64,000 nucleotides of DNA. Origin: JAYQKL01 sp965243245 (GTDB lineage Bacteria; Pseudomonadota; Alphaproteobacteria; RS24). Both the position numbers and the translations under genes were made by a program. Where the stretch lies: the NCBI GenBank assembly GCA_965243245.1, contig OZ251536.1, forward strand, positions 558,001 to 622,000, written 5' to 3'. The notes under the pieces were generated by a model that saw only the letters and a list, made by a program, of their open reading frames with translations, was not told the DNA's origin and ran no database searches. This document shows, in pieces, positions 43,604-53,306 of this stretch. Position 1 is the stretch's first letter, and each line of letters starts with the position of its first letter.

Positions 43604-43718
43604 ATTTGAACACAAAATGTCGGAATTTGCCGCACCAAAACCTCGGCACAAATTCAAACCAAACCCTCAATCACGGCGCTGATATCCGCAAATGATTTAA
43701 AACAGAGGATTGCTCGCT

Positions 43719-43748
43719 TTTTTGAACGATACGTTTTTGAACGATACG
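43719..43748. repeat. 15-bp tandem duplication
   Basis: TTTTTGAACGATACG occurs twice back to back upstream of rpsL. Confidence 0.9.
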
Positions 43749-43828
43749 CGCAATCTTGTATCCAAAAATTAGCTTTAGAAAACAACAGCGTTTAGGCTTC
43801 CTACGATAGCGTCTTAGCATGACACCTT

Positions 43829-43907
43829 AGAACAGCATATTTAAGAACAGCATATCCAAGAACAACATATCTTAAGTGACGACATATCTTAAGTGACGAC
43901 ATATCTA
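43829..43907. repeat. Degenerate 15-17 bp tandem array
   Basis: Five units sharing AGAACAGCATAT- or GTGACGACATATC-type cores; the last two 17-bp units (AGTGACGACATATCTTA) are near-identical. Lies just downstream of rpoC. Confidence 0.8.
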
Positions 43908-44023
43908 AATAACCTACGGCCCTGTTACCAAAGTTGAGGTTTTTTACCTAATGCATCCTATTTCGTCAAGCTGTTTCCTCAGACTTTTGAACTAAATATC
44001 ACCGCTTTGAAATAACCACTCTA

Positions 44024-47000
44024 TTAGGTTTTGAAAAATGCTTCATCTTCACTCTTTACGGACGCTTCATCTTCACTCTTTACGGACGTTTGTGCGGCGG
44101 CTTCTTCTGCAGCTTTGGCGGCATTTTCTGCGTCAATCAACACCTGATCACGCTGATTGGCTTCGCCGCGCAGTTTTTGCATCACCCCACCCGTCCCCGC
44201 TGGTATCAAACGACCCACAATGACGTTCTCTTTCAAGCCAATAAGTGTATCTTCTTTGCCGTTAATGGCCGCTTCGGTCAACACACGCGTCGTTTCTTGG
44301 AAAGACGCCGCAGAAATAAACGAGCGCGTCTGCAAACTCGCTTTGGTAATCCCAAGCAGAACATGATTGCCAGTTGCTGGCTCTTTGCCTTCTGCGATGA
44401 GTTTTTCGTTCACCTCTTCAAACTCGATGCGGTCAATTTGCTCGTCCTTAAGGTAAGAGCTGTCGCCAGAATCAGTGATCTCAATTTTTTGCAACATTTG
44501 ACGCACAATAACCTCAATATGCTTGTCATTAATGGTCACACCTTGCAGGCGATAAACATCCTGTATCTCTTGCACAAGATAAGAGGCAAGCTCCTCAACA
44601 CCAAAAATAGCCAAAATATCATGCGGCGCAGGATTACCATCAATTAAATACTCACCCTTTTCAATGATGTCGCCATCTTGCACAGACAAATGCTTCGCTT
44701 TTGGCACCAAATATTCAACTGGCTCCTGCTCTGCCTCTTCGGGATGAATGGTAATGCGGCGCTTGTTTTTGTAATCACGCCCGAGCTCAACCTTGCCGCT
44801 AATTTCAGCAATAATGGCATGTTCCTTAGGACGGCGCGCTTCAAACAATTCAGCAACACGTGGCAGACCCCCCGTAATATCGCTTGAGGTCGCCCCCTCG
44901 GTCGGAATCCGCGCCAATATATCCCCCGCATGAACCTTAGCCCCAGCATCCACCGATAAAATAGCCCCAACAGATAACAAATAACGCGCCTCATTGCCGT
45001 TCGCCAGTCTCTTGACCTCACCATCTTCACCCTTGATGGTAATGGCCGGCTTGAAACTAATTGTTTTTGTTCCAGAGATATTTTTTTTTGTTCTAGAGAT
45101 ATTTTTTTTTGTTCCAGAGATCGGATCAATAACCACACGTTGAGCAATACCCGTTTCCTCATCCGACACTTCACTAATGGTCCGGCCGTCCACAACATCT
45201 TCAAAAACGATTTCACCTTCAAGCTCTGTCAGAATTGGCAAAGCATTCGGAATCCGCGCCAATGTATCCCCCGCATGAACCTTAGCCCCAGCATCCACCG
45301 ATAAAATAGCCCCAACAGATAACAAATAACGCGCCTCATTGCCGTTCGCCAGTCTCTTGACCTCACCATCTTCACCCTTGATGGTAATGGCCGGCTTGAA
45401 ACTAATTGTTTTTGTTCCAGAGATAATTTTTTTTATTCCAGAGATCGGCTCAATAACCACACGTTGAGCAATACCCGTTTCCTCATCCAACACTTCACTA
45501 ATGGTCCGGCCGTCCACAACATCTTCAAAAACGATTTCACCTTCAAGCTCTGTCAGAATTGGCAAAGCATAAGGTTCCCGCTCACCAATACGCTCACCGC
45601 GCTTAATATTATCATCTTCTTTGACGCGTAGCCGCGTGCCATAAGCCAATTTATGTGAAGCGCGTTCCAGCCCGTTCTCATCAACAATCTTAACAGAAAC
45701 ATTGCGCCCCATAACAACTAAGCGGTCGGCTGAATCAGTTACGATATTGGCATTTTCAAACTTCACAATACCGTCAGCATTTGATTCCACAAAGCTCTGG
45801 TCAACCACTTGCGCCGTGCCGCCAATATGGAATGTACGCATCGTCAACTGAGTGCCCGGCTCACCAATAGATTGCGCCGCAATCACCCCAACAGCTTCTC
45901 CCATATTGACCTTTGTCCCCCGCGCAAGGTCACGCCCATAACACTGGCTACACGTGCCATGACGCGTTTCACAAGTCAGCACTGAACGAATTTTAATGCC
46001 AACAAGATTAGCATTATCAATAATATCACAATGCTCTTCACTAATCAGCGCGTCTTTGACAACAAGCACTTCACCAGATACCGGGTCGACCACATCCTCG
46101 ACCGGCACCCGCCCGAGCACGCGTTCTGAAAGCGATGTCACGACTTCGCCCGAATCAATAACAGCCGAGACCGTAATGCCGTTTGGGGTGCCGCAATCTT
46201 TTTCATTAATGATACAATCTTGCGCGACATCAACCAGACGGCGCGTCAAATAACCAGCGTTAGCCGTTTTGAGTGCCGTATCCGCAAGACCTTTACGTGC
46301 GCCATGCGTTGAGTTGAAATATTCAAGCACGGATAGACCTTCTTTAAAGTTTGAAATAATCGGCGTTTCGATAATCTCCCCCGAAGGTTTCGCCATCAGA
46401 CCGCGCATGCCTGCGAGCTGTTTCATTTGGGCGGGCGAGCCACGCGCACCTGAATGCGCCATCATATAAATCGAGTTAATAAAACTATTCGAATCTTCAG
46501 CACTTTCTGGATTGAGTGACGAAATTTTATCCATCATCACATCGGCAACACGGTCCGTACATTTAGCCCAAGCATCCACGACTTTATTGTATTTCTCGCC
46601 TTGCGTGATCAGACCATCAATATATTGCTGTTCATATTCCTTCACCAAATCCATGGTTTGAGCAATCAGCCCTAGTTTTTCTTCCGGAATAACCATGTCA
46701 TCCTTACCAAAAGAAATCCCCGCCTTACAAGCTTGACGAAACCCAAGCAACATCATGTGGTCACAAAAAAGAACTGTTTCTTTTTGCCCGCAATGACGAT
46801 AGACAGTATCAATTGCCCGCGAGATCTCTTTTTTCGTCAACAGACGATTAATCGTCGAAAAAGGCACATTTTTATGTAAAGGGAGTTGCTGACTAATCAG
46901 CATACGCCCCGGTGTTGTATCTACCAGCTTCTGGGTAAGCTCGCCCGCTTCATCATAGGTTTTAATACGCACCTTGATTTTTGTATGCAAGGTCACTGTC

Positions 47001-48625
47001 TTGGTTTCCAGTGCATGTTCAATTTCATCAATATCAACAAATGCCATGCCCTCGCCCGGCGCGCCCTCATGTTCGAGGGAAATATAATACAGACCCAAAA
47101 CAATATCCTGAGACGGCACAATAATGGGCGAGCCGTTCGCAGGGTGCAAAATATTATTCGTGGACATCATCAGCACCCGTGCTTCTAATTGAGCCTCAAG
47201 TGAAAGCGGCACATGAACGGCCATCTGGTCACCGTCAAAATCGGCATTAAAAGCCGCACAAACAAGCGGATGCAACTGGATAGCTTTACCTTCAATGAGA
47301 ATTGGCTCAAATGCCTGAATCCCAAGCCGATGCAATGTTGGCGCACGGTTTAACAAAACCGGATGCTCTCGAATAACCTCATCAAGACAGTCCCAGACTT
47401 CTGGGCGCCCTTTTTCAACCATCTTTTTAGACTGTTTCACAGTCGAGGCATGCCCTTTAAGTTCAAGCAACGAATAAACAAACGGCTTAAAGAGTTCCAA
47501 AGCCATTTTCTTTGGCAAGCCACATTGATGTAATTTCAGCTCAGGCCCAACCACAATCACAGACCGACCAGAATAATCCACGCGTTTACCAAGCAAGTTC
47601 TGACGAAAACGCCCTTGCTTGCCTTTAAGCATATCAGAAAGGGATTTTAGCGGGCGTTTATTCGCCCCCGTAATTATCCGTCCACGGCGGCCATTATCAA
47701 ACAGAGCATCCACGGATTCTTGCAGCATACGCTTTTCATTGCGGACAATAATATCGGGCGCACGCAGCTCAATCAGACGCTTAAGACGGTTATTTCTATT
47801 AATAACGCGCCGATACAAATCATTCAGGTCAGAGGTCGCAAAACGACCGCCATCCAATGGAACAAGAGGGCGCAATTCTGGTGGAATCACAGGGATAATC
47901 GTCATGATCATCCACTCAGGGCGATTGCTAGAACGAATAAAAGCCTCAACAACTTTCAACCGCTTCGCCAAAGCCTTCGGCTTAAGCTCGGTGGTTGCTT
48001 CGGCAATCTCAATCTTTAATAAAGCTGCCAGTTCCTCAAGGTCGATGTTCTCGAGCATGGTGCGTATCGCTTGCGCTCCAATATCAGCAACAAAAGCGTC
48101 ATCACCATACTCATCTTGAGCTTCATAATACTCATCCTCAGTCAGCAATTGACCTTTTTGTAAACCTGTCAACATCGGTTCAAGCACAATGAAATTCTCA
48201 AAATAAAGCACGCGCTCCAGCTCTTTCAGCTTCATATCCAGCAAAAGACCAATACGGCTTGGCAAGGATTTCAAAAACCAGATATGAGCCACCGGCGCCG
48301 CCAACTCAATATGCCCCATGCGCGAGCGGCGTTCTTTAGTTAACGTCACCTCAACATTACACTTCTCGCAAATCACGCCCTTATATTTCATGCGCTTATA
48401 TTTACCGCAAAGACATTCGTAATCCTTAATCGGCCCAAAAATACGCGCACAAAAAAGACCATCACGCTCAGGCTTAAACGTTCTGTAGTTGATGGTTTCT
48501 GGCTTTTTAATCTCGCCATAAGTCCAAGAACGGATTTTTTCCGGACTCGCAATAGAAATGCGAATACGGTCAAAATTCTGCGTTGCCCCTTGCGGGTTGA
48601 AGATATTCATGACCTCATGATTCAT
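44024..48625 (-). CDS. rpoC: DNA-directed RNA polymerase beta-prime subunit with a duplicated SI3-type domain
   Basis: Catalytic beta-prime subunit. It has the zinc ribbon CLCGKYKRMKYKGVICEKC (about 64-82 of this start), the active-site NADFDGDQMAVH, the bridge helix and the split trigger loop. At 1533 residues it is roughly 110-130 longer than usual alphaproteobacterial homologues. Residues about 1019-1126 and 1127-1241 are a tandem copy of one segment (ALPILTELEGEIVFEDVVDG to LSVDAGAKVHAGD[TI]LARIP), which aligns with a single segment of the trigger-loop insertion in other Proteobacteria. The tail ends with duplicated EASVKSED. The ATG chosen (MNHEVMN) has GGAG upstream; upstream in-frame codons overlapping towards rpoB are not family-like. 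Confidence 0.97.
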   Translation of the reverse strand: MNHEVMNIFNPQGATQNFDRIRISIASPEKIRSWTYGEIKKPETINYRTFKPERDGLFCARIFGPIKDYECLCGKYKRMKYKGVICEKCNVEVTLTKERRSRMGHIELAAPVAHIWFLKSLPSRIGLLLDMKLKELERVLYFENFIVLEPMLTGLQKGQLLTEDEYYEAQDEYGDDAFVADIGAQAIRTMLENIDLEELAALLKIEIAEATTELKPKALAKRLKVVEAFIRSSNRPEWMIMTIIPVIPPELRPLVPLDGGRFATSDLNDLYRRVINRNNRLKRLIELRAPDIIVRNEKRMLQESVDALFDNGRRGRIITGANKRPLKSLSDMLKGKQGRFRQNLLGKRVDYSGRSVIVVGPELKLHQCGLPKKMALELFKPFVYSLLELKGHASTVKQSKKMVEKGRPEVWDCLDEVIREHPVLLNRAPTLHRLGIQAFEPILIEGKAIQLHPLVCAAFNADFDGDQMAVHVPLSLEAQLEARVLMMSTNNILHPANGSPIIVPSQDIVLGLYYISLEHEGAPGEGMAFVDIDEIEHALETKTVTLHTKIKVRIKTYDEAGELTQKLVDTTPGRMLISQQLPLHKNVPFSTINRLLTKKEISRAIDTVYRHCGQKETVLFCDHMMLLGFRQACKAGISFGKDDMVIPEEKLGLIAQTMDLVKEYEQQYIDGLITQGEKYNKVVDAWAKCTDRVADVMMDKISSLNPESAEDSNSFINSIYMMAHSGARGSPAQMKQLAGMRGLMAKPSGEIIETPIISNFKEGLSVLEYFNSTHGARKGLADTALKTANAGYLTRRLVDVAQDCIINEKDCGTPNGITVSAVIDSGEVVTSLSERVLGRVPVEDVVDPVSGEVLVVKDALISEEHCDIIDNANLVGIKIRSVLTCETRHGTCSQCYGRDLARGTKVNMGEAVGVIAAQSIGEPGTQLTMRTFHIGGTAQVVDQSFVESNADGIVKFENANIVTDSADRLVVMGRNVSVKIVDENGLERASHKLAYGTRLRVKEDDNIKRGERIGEREPYALPILTELEGEIVFEDVVDGRTISEVLDEETGIAQRVVIEPISGIKKIISGTKTISFKPAITIKGEDGEVKRLANGNEARYLLSVGAILSVDAGAKVHAGDTLARIPNALPILTELEGEIVFEDVVDGRTISEVSDEETGIAQRVVIDPISGTKKNISRTKKNISGTKTISFKPAITIKGEDGEVKRLANGNEARYLLSVGAILSVDAGAKVHAGDILARIPTEGATSSDITGGLPRVAELFEARRPKEHAIIAEISGKVELGRDYKNKRRITIHPEEAEQEPVEYLVPKAKHLSVQDGDIIEKGEYLIDGNPAPHDILAIFGVEELASYLVQEIQDVYRLQGVTINDKHIEVIVRQMLQKIEITDSGDSSYLKDEQIDRIEFEEVNEKLIAEGKEPATGNHVLLGITKASLQTRSFISAASFQETTRVLTEAAINGKEDTLIGLKENVIVGRLIPAGTGGVMQKLRGEANQRDQVLIDAENAAKAAEEAAAQTSVKSEDEASVKSEDEAFFKT
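44040..44087 (-). repeat. 24-bp tandem duplication at the rpoC 3' end
   Basis: Two exact 24-bp copies code EASVKSED twice, near the acidic C-terminal tail of beta-prime. Confidence 0.92.
44903..45570 (-). repeat. Tandem duplication of a 323-bp segment within rpoC
   Basis: Copy B (45248-45570) and copy A (44903-45246) are nearly identical and in frame. Copy A is 21 bp longer because a 21-bp unit beginning GTTCCAGAGATA is doubled at 45069-45110. The few remaining differences cluster around that unit and at single bases (for example L/S, E/D, T/I). Confidence 0.96.
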
Positions 48626-48686
48626 AAGGCACTCTCCTTTTTTGGTGCAATAGTGACAAACCATCCACCCGTTAAAGCCTTTCGAC

Positions 48687-51600
48687 TTATAGCTCGTTTT
48701 TTGCGCCTTCTGCCAATTCGACATTCAGACCCAGTGAACGAATTTCTTTAACTAACACATTGAAACTTTCTGGAATACCAGCTTCAAATGTGTCATCACC
48801 TTTGACAATTGCCTCATAGACTTTTGTTCTACCCGCAACATCATCAGACTTAACAGTTAACATTTCTTGTAATGTATAAGCAGCACCATAAGCTTCAAGT
48901 GCCCAAACTTCCATCTCGCCAAAACGCTGGCCGCCAAATTGAGCCTTCCCGCCAAGTGGCTGCTGAGTCACCAACGAGTAGGGACCAATAGAACGCGCAT
49001 GGATTTTATCATCAACAAGGTGATGTAATTTAAGCATATAAATATAGCCAACAGTTACTTTACGGTCAAATGCCTCGCCTGTGCGCCCATCACGAAGCGT
49101 GACTTGCCCAGAGGAGTCAATACCAGCATTTTCTAACGCTTTAACAATATCAGATTCACGCGCACCATCAAACACAGGCGTTGCCATAGGCACACCTTTG
49201 CGTAATGTGTAACTCATTTCAACAGCCTCACCCTCAGACATATTGGCAAGCTCTTTATCATCAGAATAAATATTCCCAAGCACATCTTTAATCCGACTCG
49301 CATCGCCTTCGCGTTCATAAACTTCAATAGCGTCCGCCACCTGCTTGCCCATGCCCGCACAAGCCCAGCCAAGATGTGTTTCCAAAATCTGCCCGACATT
49401 CATCCGACTCGGTACCCCAAGCGGATTAAGCACAATGTCAACCGGCTGACCATCTTCAAGATAGGGCATATCCTCAGCTGGTAAAATACGGCTGATAACA
49501 CCTTTGTTACCATGGCGACCCGCCATTTTATCACCCGGCTGAAGCTTACGCTTAACCGCCACATAAACTTTCACCATTTTCATAACGCCCGGCGATAATT
49601 CATCCCCGCGTTGGAGCTTATCAACCTTGTCCTCAAAACGCGATTCAAGAGCAGCTTTGCTTTCGTCAAACTGCTTTTTCAAAATTTCGACATCGCTCAT
49701 TGCTTTGTCGTTTTTAAGAGCAATTTGCCACCATTGTGCCCGCGGCACATCAGCCAGTGCCTCATCCATGATTTTGCTATTAGCAGATATGCCCTTTGGC
49801 CCCGACAAAGCAAGCTTGCCAGAAAGCAAAGCCCCAAGGCGGTCATAAATATTGCGCTCAAGAATAGCAAACTCGTCATCACGGTCTTTTGCAAGTGCTT
49901 CGATTTCCTCGCGCTCAATAGCCATCGCCCGTTCATCTTTTTCAATGCCATGGCGATTAAACACCCGCACTTCCACAACCGTACCCGTTGTTCCGGGCGG
50001 TAGTTTCAAGGATGTATCGCGCACATCAGAAGCTTTTTCCCCAAAAATGGCCCGCAGAAGTTTTTCTTCTGGCGTCATCGGGCTTTCACCTTTTGGCGTA
50101 ATTTTACCGACCAAAATATCGCTCGGCTCAACCTCAGAACCAATATAAACAATCCCCGCTTCATCCAAATTGCGCAAGGCATCCTCGCCAACATTTGGAA
50201 TATCACGCGTGATTTCCTCAGGCCCAAGCTTGGTGTCACGTGACATCACTTCAAATTCTTCAATATGAACAGATGTAAACACATCATCGCGCACAATGCG
50301 CTCTGAGATCAAAATCGAGTCTTCAAAATTATAGCCATTCCAAGGCATAAAGGCGACCAGCACATTGCGTCCAAGAGCCAATTCGCCAAGCTCCGTTGAG
50401 GGACCATCTGCCACAACATCACCCGCCTGAACTTTATCGCCAACCCGCACGAGCGGGCGTTGATTAATGCATGTGGATTGATTTGAACGCTGAAATTTTT
50501 GCAGATTATAAATATCGACACCCGATACCGCCGCATCCGTTTCGTTGGTTGCGCGAATAACAATACGCATGGCATCGACCTGATCAACCACGCCTGAGCG
50601 GCGTGCCGTAACAGCCGCGCCAGAATCACGCGCCACAACTTCTTCCATGCCGGTCCCAACTAACGGCGCATCAGCCTGTAACAGGGGCACAGCTTGACGC
50701 ATCATATTTGAGCCCATCAAGGCACGGTTTGCGTCATCATTTTCAAGGAACGGGATCAAAGCCGCCGCCACTGAAACAATCTGCTTTGGTGAAACATCAA
50801 TGAAATCGACTTCATTGGCAGGCACCATTTTGAAGTCGCCATTCACACGGCAGTTAATAAGCTCATCCGTGATGTTATTTTTTTCATCAATGCCGATAGT
50901 CGCTTGGGCGACATTATAGCGCGCTTCTTCCATCGCCGATTGATAAACGACTTCATTCGTCACTTTACCATTTTTTACAACACGATAAGGGCTTTCAATG
51001 AAACCATATTGATTAACGCGGGCAAAAGTTGCTAGAGAGTTAATCAAGCCAATATTTGGACCTTCCGGCGTTTCAATCGGACAAATACGCCCATAATGAG
51101 TTGGATGCACATCGCGTACCTCAAAGCCTGCGCGCTCGCGTGTCAAACCGCCGGGACCCAGTGCCGATAAGCGGCGCTTATGCGTAATCTCTGAAAGCGG
51201 GTTGGTTTGGTCCATAAATTGAGACAATTGCGATGAGCCGAAAAACTCACGCACCGCCGCCGCCGCAGGCTTTGCATTAATCAAATCTTGCGCCGTGATT
51301 GTATCAATCTCAATCGAGCTCATACGCTCCTTAATCGCCCGCTCCATACGTAACAAACCAAGACGATAAGCATTTTCCATCAACTCACCGACAGAACGCA
51401 CACGCCGATTACCAAGATTGTCAATGTCATCAATATCCCCCTTGCCGTCACGCAGATTAACAAGGGTGCGCATAACTTCGACAATATCTTCCTTGCGCAA
51501 GATACGCACATCATCCGGACAATCTAAATGCATCCGAATGTTCATTTTCACCCGCCCAACAGATGATAAATCATAACGCTCATCATCAAAGAAAAGACTG

Positions 51601-52781
51601 GTAAAGAGAGCCTGCGCCGTCTCCTCTGTTGGTGGCTCGCCGGGGCGCATAACACGATAAATTTCCTCAAGTGCCGTTACCTTATCAGAGGATTTATCAG
51701 CCATTAATGTGTTGCGAATAAATGGCCCCTTGTTAATCGGGTCGGTATGCAATGTCATGATTGTGTCATAATTATTCTCAATCAACACATCCAATAGCTC
51801 TTCGGTTATTTCATCGCCAGCTTCTGCGTAAATTTCGCCCGTTTCCAGATTAACCAGTTCTTGCGCAAGAAATCTGCCAATCACTTCAATTTTATCAACC
51901 AGTAGTTCACGCAAGCCCTCTTCTGCCAGCTTGTTGGCCATGCGTGGTGAAATCTTTTTGCCCGCCTCAACGACAACTTTACCGGTTTTTGCATTAACAA
52001 GATCATAAGCCGGTTTTGTCCCCTTGCGCACTTCTTTATCAAACGGCGTCACCCATTTTTCATCTTTTAGGACAAAGCTAATCTGCTTGTAGAACAGGTC
52101 AAGGATCTCTTCATCATTAAAATCAAGCGCGTGCAAAATAGATGTTGCGGGAAGCTTTCTGCGCCGGTCAATACGCACATGTAGAATATCCTTAGCATCG
52201 AATTCAAAATCGAGCCATGAACCCCGGTAAGGAATGATACGCGCCGCAAATAAAAGCTTACCCGAGGCATGCGTTTTACCCTTATCATGGTCAAAGAAGA
52301 CACCGGGACTGCGGTGCATCTGAGAAACGATAACGCGCTCTGTGCCATTAATGACGAAGGTACCAGTATCGGTCATCAAGGGTAGGTCGCCCATATAAAC
52401 ATCTTGTTGGGTTGAATGTCTAAGCGTTCTGTGTTCTGTTTCTTCGTCAATGTCGAAAACACTGAGGCTCAATTGCACCTTTAGCGGGGCGGCATAGGTC
52501 ATGCCGCGTTGTTGGCATTCTTCGACATCATATTTTGGGGGGTCGAATCTATATGATTTAAATTCTAAAAGGGAGGCCCCTGAGAAATCTTCAATTGGAA
52601 AAACCGAATTAAAGACGGCTTGCAATCCTTTTTCTGTGCGCTTGGCTTGGGCTATCTCTTGTTGGAGGAAGTGATTATAGGAATCTTTTTGAATTTCAAT
52701 AAGATTCGGCATATCCACAACCTGCGGAATACGACCAAAGGAACGACGAATTCTTTTGCGACCTGTATAGGCTTGCGACAT
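48687..52781 (-). CDS. rpoB: DNA-directed RNA polymerase beta subunit
   Basis: Beta subunit, 1364 residues. The rifampicin region is wild type (FGSSQLSQFMDQTNPLSEI and HKRRLSALGPGG), which implies sensitivity. Other conserved parts are PIETPEGPNIGLINSLA, GDKMAGRHGNKGVISRI near 1070 and GGKAQFGGQRFGEMEVWALE near 1255. The ATG of MSQAYTGRKRIRRSFG fits the family; a longer frame extends 87 bp upstream into the rplL-rpoB spacer hairpin. Confidence 0.98.
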   Translation of the reverse strand: MSQAYTGRKRIRRSFGRIPQVVDMPNLIEIQKDSYNHFLQQEIAQAKRTEKGLQAVFNSVFPIEDFSGASLLEFKSYRFDPPKYDVEECQQRGMTYAAPLKVQLSLSVFDIDEETEHRTLRHSTQQDVYMGDLPLMTDTGTFVINGTERVIVSQMHRSPGVFFDHDKGKTHASGKLLFAARIIPYRGSWLDFEFDAKDILHVRIDRRRKLPATSILHALDFNDEEILDLFYKQISFVLKDEKWVTPFDKEVRKGTKPAYDLVNAKTGKVVVEAGKKISPRMANKLAEEGLRELLVDKIEVIGRFLAQELVNLETGEIYAEAGDEITEELLDVLIENNYDTIMTLHTDPINKGPFIRNTLMADKSSDKVTALEEIYRVMRPGEPPTEETAQALFTSLFFDDERYDLSSVGRVKMNIRMHLDCPDDVRILRKEDIVEVMRTLVNLRDGKGDIDDIDNLGNRRVRSVGELMENAYRLGLLRMERAIKERMSSIEIDTITAQDLINAKPAAAAVREFFGSSQLSQFMDQTNPLSEITHKRRLSALGPGGLTRERAGFEVRDVHPTHYGRICPIETPEGPNIGLINSLATFARVNQYGFIESPYRVVKNGKVTNEVVYQSAMEEARYNVAQATIGIDEKNNITDELINCRVNGDFKMVPANEVDFIDVSPKQIVSVAAALIPFLENDDANRALMGSNMMRQAVPLLQADAPLVGTGMEEVVARDSGAAVTARRSGVVDQVDAMRIVIRATNETDAAVSGVDIYNLQKFQRSNQSTCINQRPLVRVGDKVQAGDVVADGPSTELGELALGRNVLVAFMPWNGYNFEDSILISERIVRDDVFTSVHIEEFEVMSRDTKLGPEEITRDIPNVGEDALRNLDEAGIVYIGSEVEPSDILVGKITPKGESPMTPEEKLLRAIFGEKASDVRDTSLKLPPGTTGTVVEVRVFNRHGIEKDERAMAIEREEIEALAKDRDDEFAILERNIYDRLGALLSGKLALSGPKGISANSKIMDEALADVPRAQWWQIALKNDKAMSDVEILKKQFDESKAALESRFEDKVDKLQRGDELSPGVMKMVKVYVAVKRKLQPGDKMAGRHGNKGVISRILPAEDMPYLEDGQPVDIVLNPLGVPSRMNVGQILETHLGWACAGMGKQVADAIEVYEREGDASRIKDVLGNIYSDDKELANMSEGEAVEMSYTLRKGVPMATPVFDGARESDIVKALENAGIDSSGQVTLRDGRTGEAFDRKVTVGYIYMLKLHHLVDDKIHARSIGPYSLVTQQPLGGKAQFGGQRFGEMEVWALEAYGAAYTLQEMLTVKSDDVAGRTKVYEAIVKGDDTFEAGIPESFNVLVKEIRSLGLNVELAEGAKNEL

Positions 52782-52852
52782 TTTAGTTTCCCCGTCAGCT
52801 TCAAAAACAATCGGACCGTAAGTTTTATTTCCCCAGTCTCGCAAAGAGAAAT

Positions 52853-52880
52853 AGAGGGTGAACGCCAAGGCTCACCCTCT
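52853..52880 (-). terminator. Attenuator-like hairpin between rplL and rpoB
   Basis: AGAGGGTGA and TCACCCTCT form a perfect 9-bp stem with a 10-base loop, followed by ATTTCTCTTT on the minus strand. It begins 11 bp after the rplL stop. A partial terminator or RNA-processing site at this place would lower rpoBC output relative to rplJL, as known in E. coli. Confidence 0.6.
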
Positions 52881-52890
52881 CAATACGAAC

Positions 52891-53271
52891 TTATTTTAGC
52901 TCAACTGTTGCGCCCGCCGCTTCGAGTTTTTCTTTTAACTCATTCGCTTCAGCCGTGGGCACGTCCTCTTTGAGATCTTTTGGTGCGCCTTCCACAATGT
53001 CCTTAGCCTCTTTCAAGCCAAGCCCTGTGATAGAGCGAACCTCTTTGATGACGTTAATTTTCTGGTCACCAACCGCCGTCAAAACAACCGTAAAGCTGTC
53101 TTTTACTTCCTCGGCGTCCGCAGCACCATCAGCTGAGGGTGCCGCCGCCGCCACCGCAACAGGTGCCGCCGCCGAAACGCCCCACTTTTCTTCAAGCAAA
53201 GTTGCAAGCTCTGCAGCCTCAAGCACAGTCAGGCTTGAGAGGTCTTCAGCAATCTTTTCTAGATTAGCCAT
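52891..53271 (-). CDS. rplL: 50S ribosomal protein L7/L12
   Basis: The multicopy stalk protein that recruits translation factors. The 126 residues have an N-terminal dimerisation helix, a flexible Ala/Pro hinge (AAAPVAVAAAAPSADGAADA, about 36-55) and the C-terminal domain with KINVIKEVRSITGLGLKEAK. It lies between rplJ and rpoB. Confidence 0.97.
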   Translation of the reverse strand: MANLEKIAEDLSSLTVLEAAELATLLEEKWGVSAAAPVAVAAAAPSADGAADAEEVKDSFTVVLTAVGDQKINVIKEVRSITGLGLKEAKDIVEGAPKDLKEDVPTAEANELKEKLEAAGATVELK

Positions 53272-53306
53272 TTGTTTCACTCCATTTATAAGTACCGCGT
53301 GACGGC

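Larger units (their letters stand above)
43486..44023. other. Repeat-rich intergenic region between rpoC and rpsL
   Basis: A 538-bp gap in an otherwise tightly packed cluster. It contains three separate tandem arrays (listed individually) and otherwise AT-rich DNA with no gene. It must carry the rpoBC transcript end and/or the leader and any promoter of rpsL on the minus strand, but I saw no convincing sigma-70 promoter or T-run terminator. Confidence 0.6.

Noticed and set aside
50600..51300. Possible rifampicin-resistance change in rpoB
   Set aside because: The rifampicin cluster residues read as wild type (MDQTN, HKRR, RLSALG).
52782..52868. 29-residue N-terminal extension of RpoB
   Set aside because: It overlaps the rplL-rpoB hairpin and is absent from the family; MSQAYTGRKR is the usual start.
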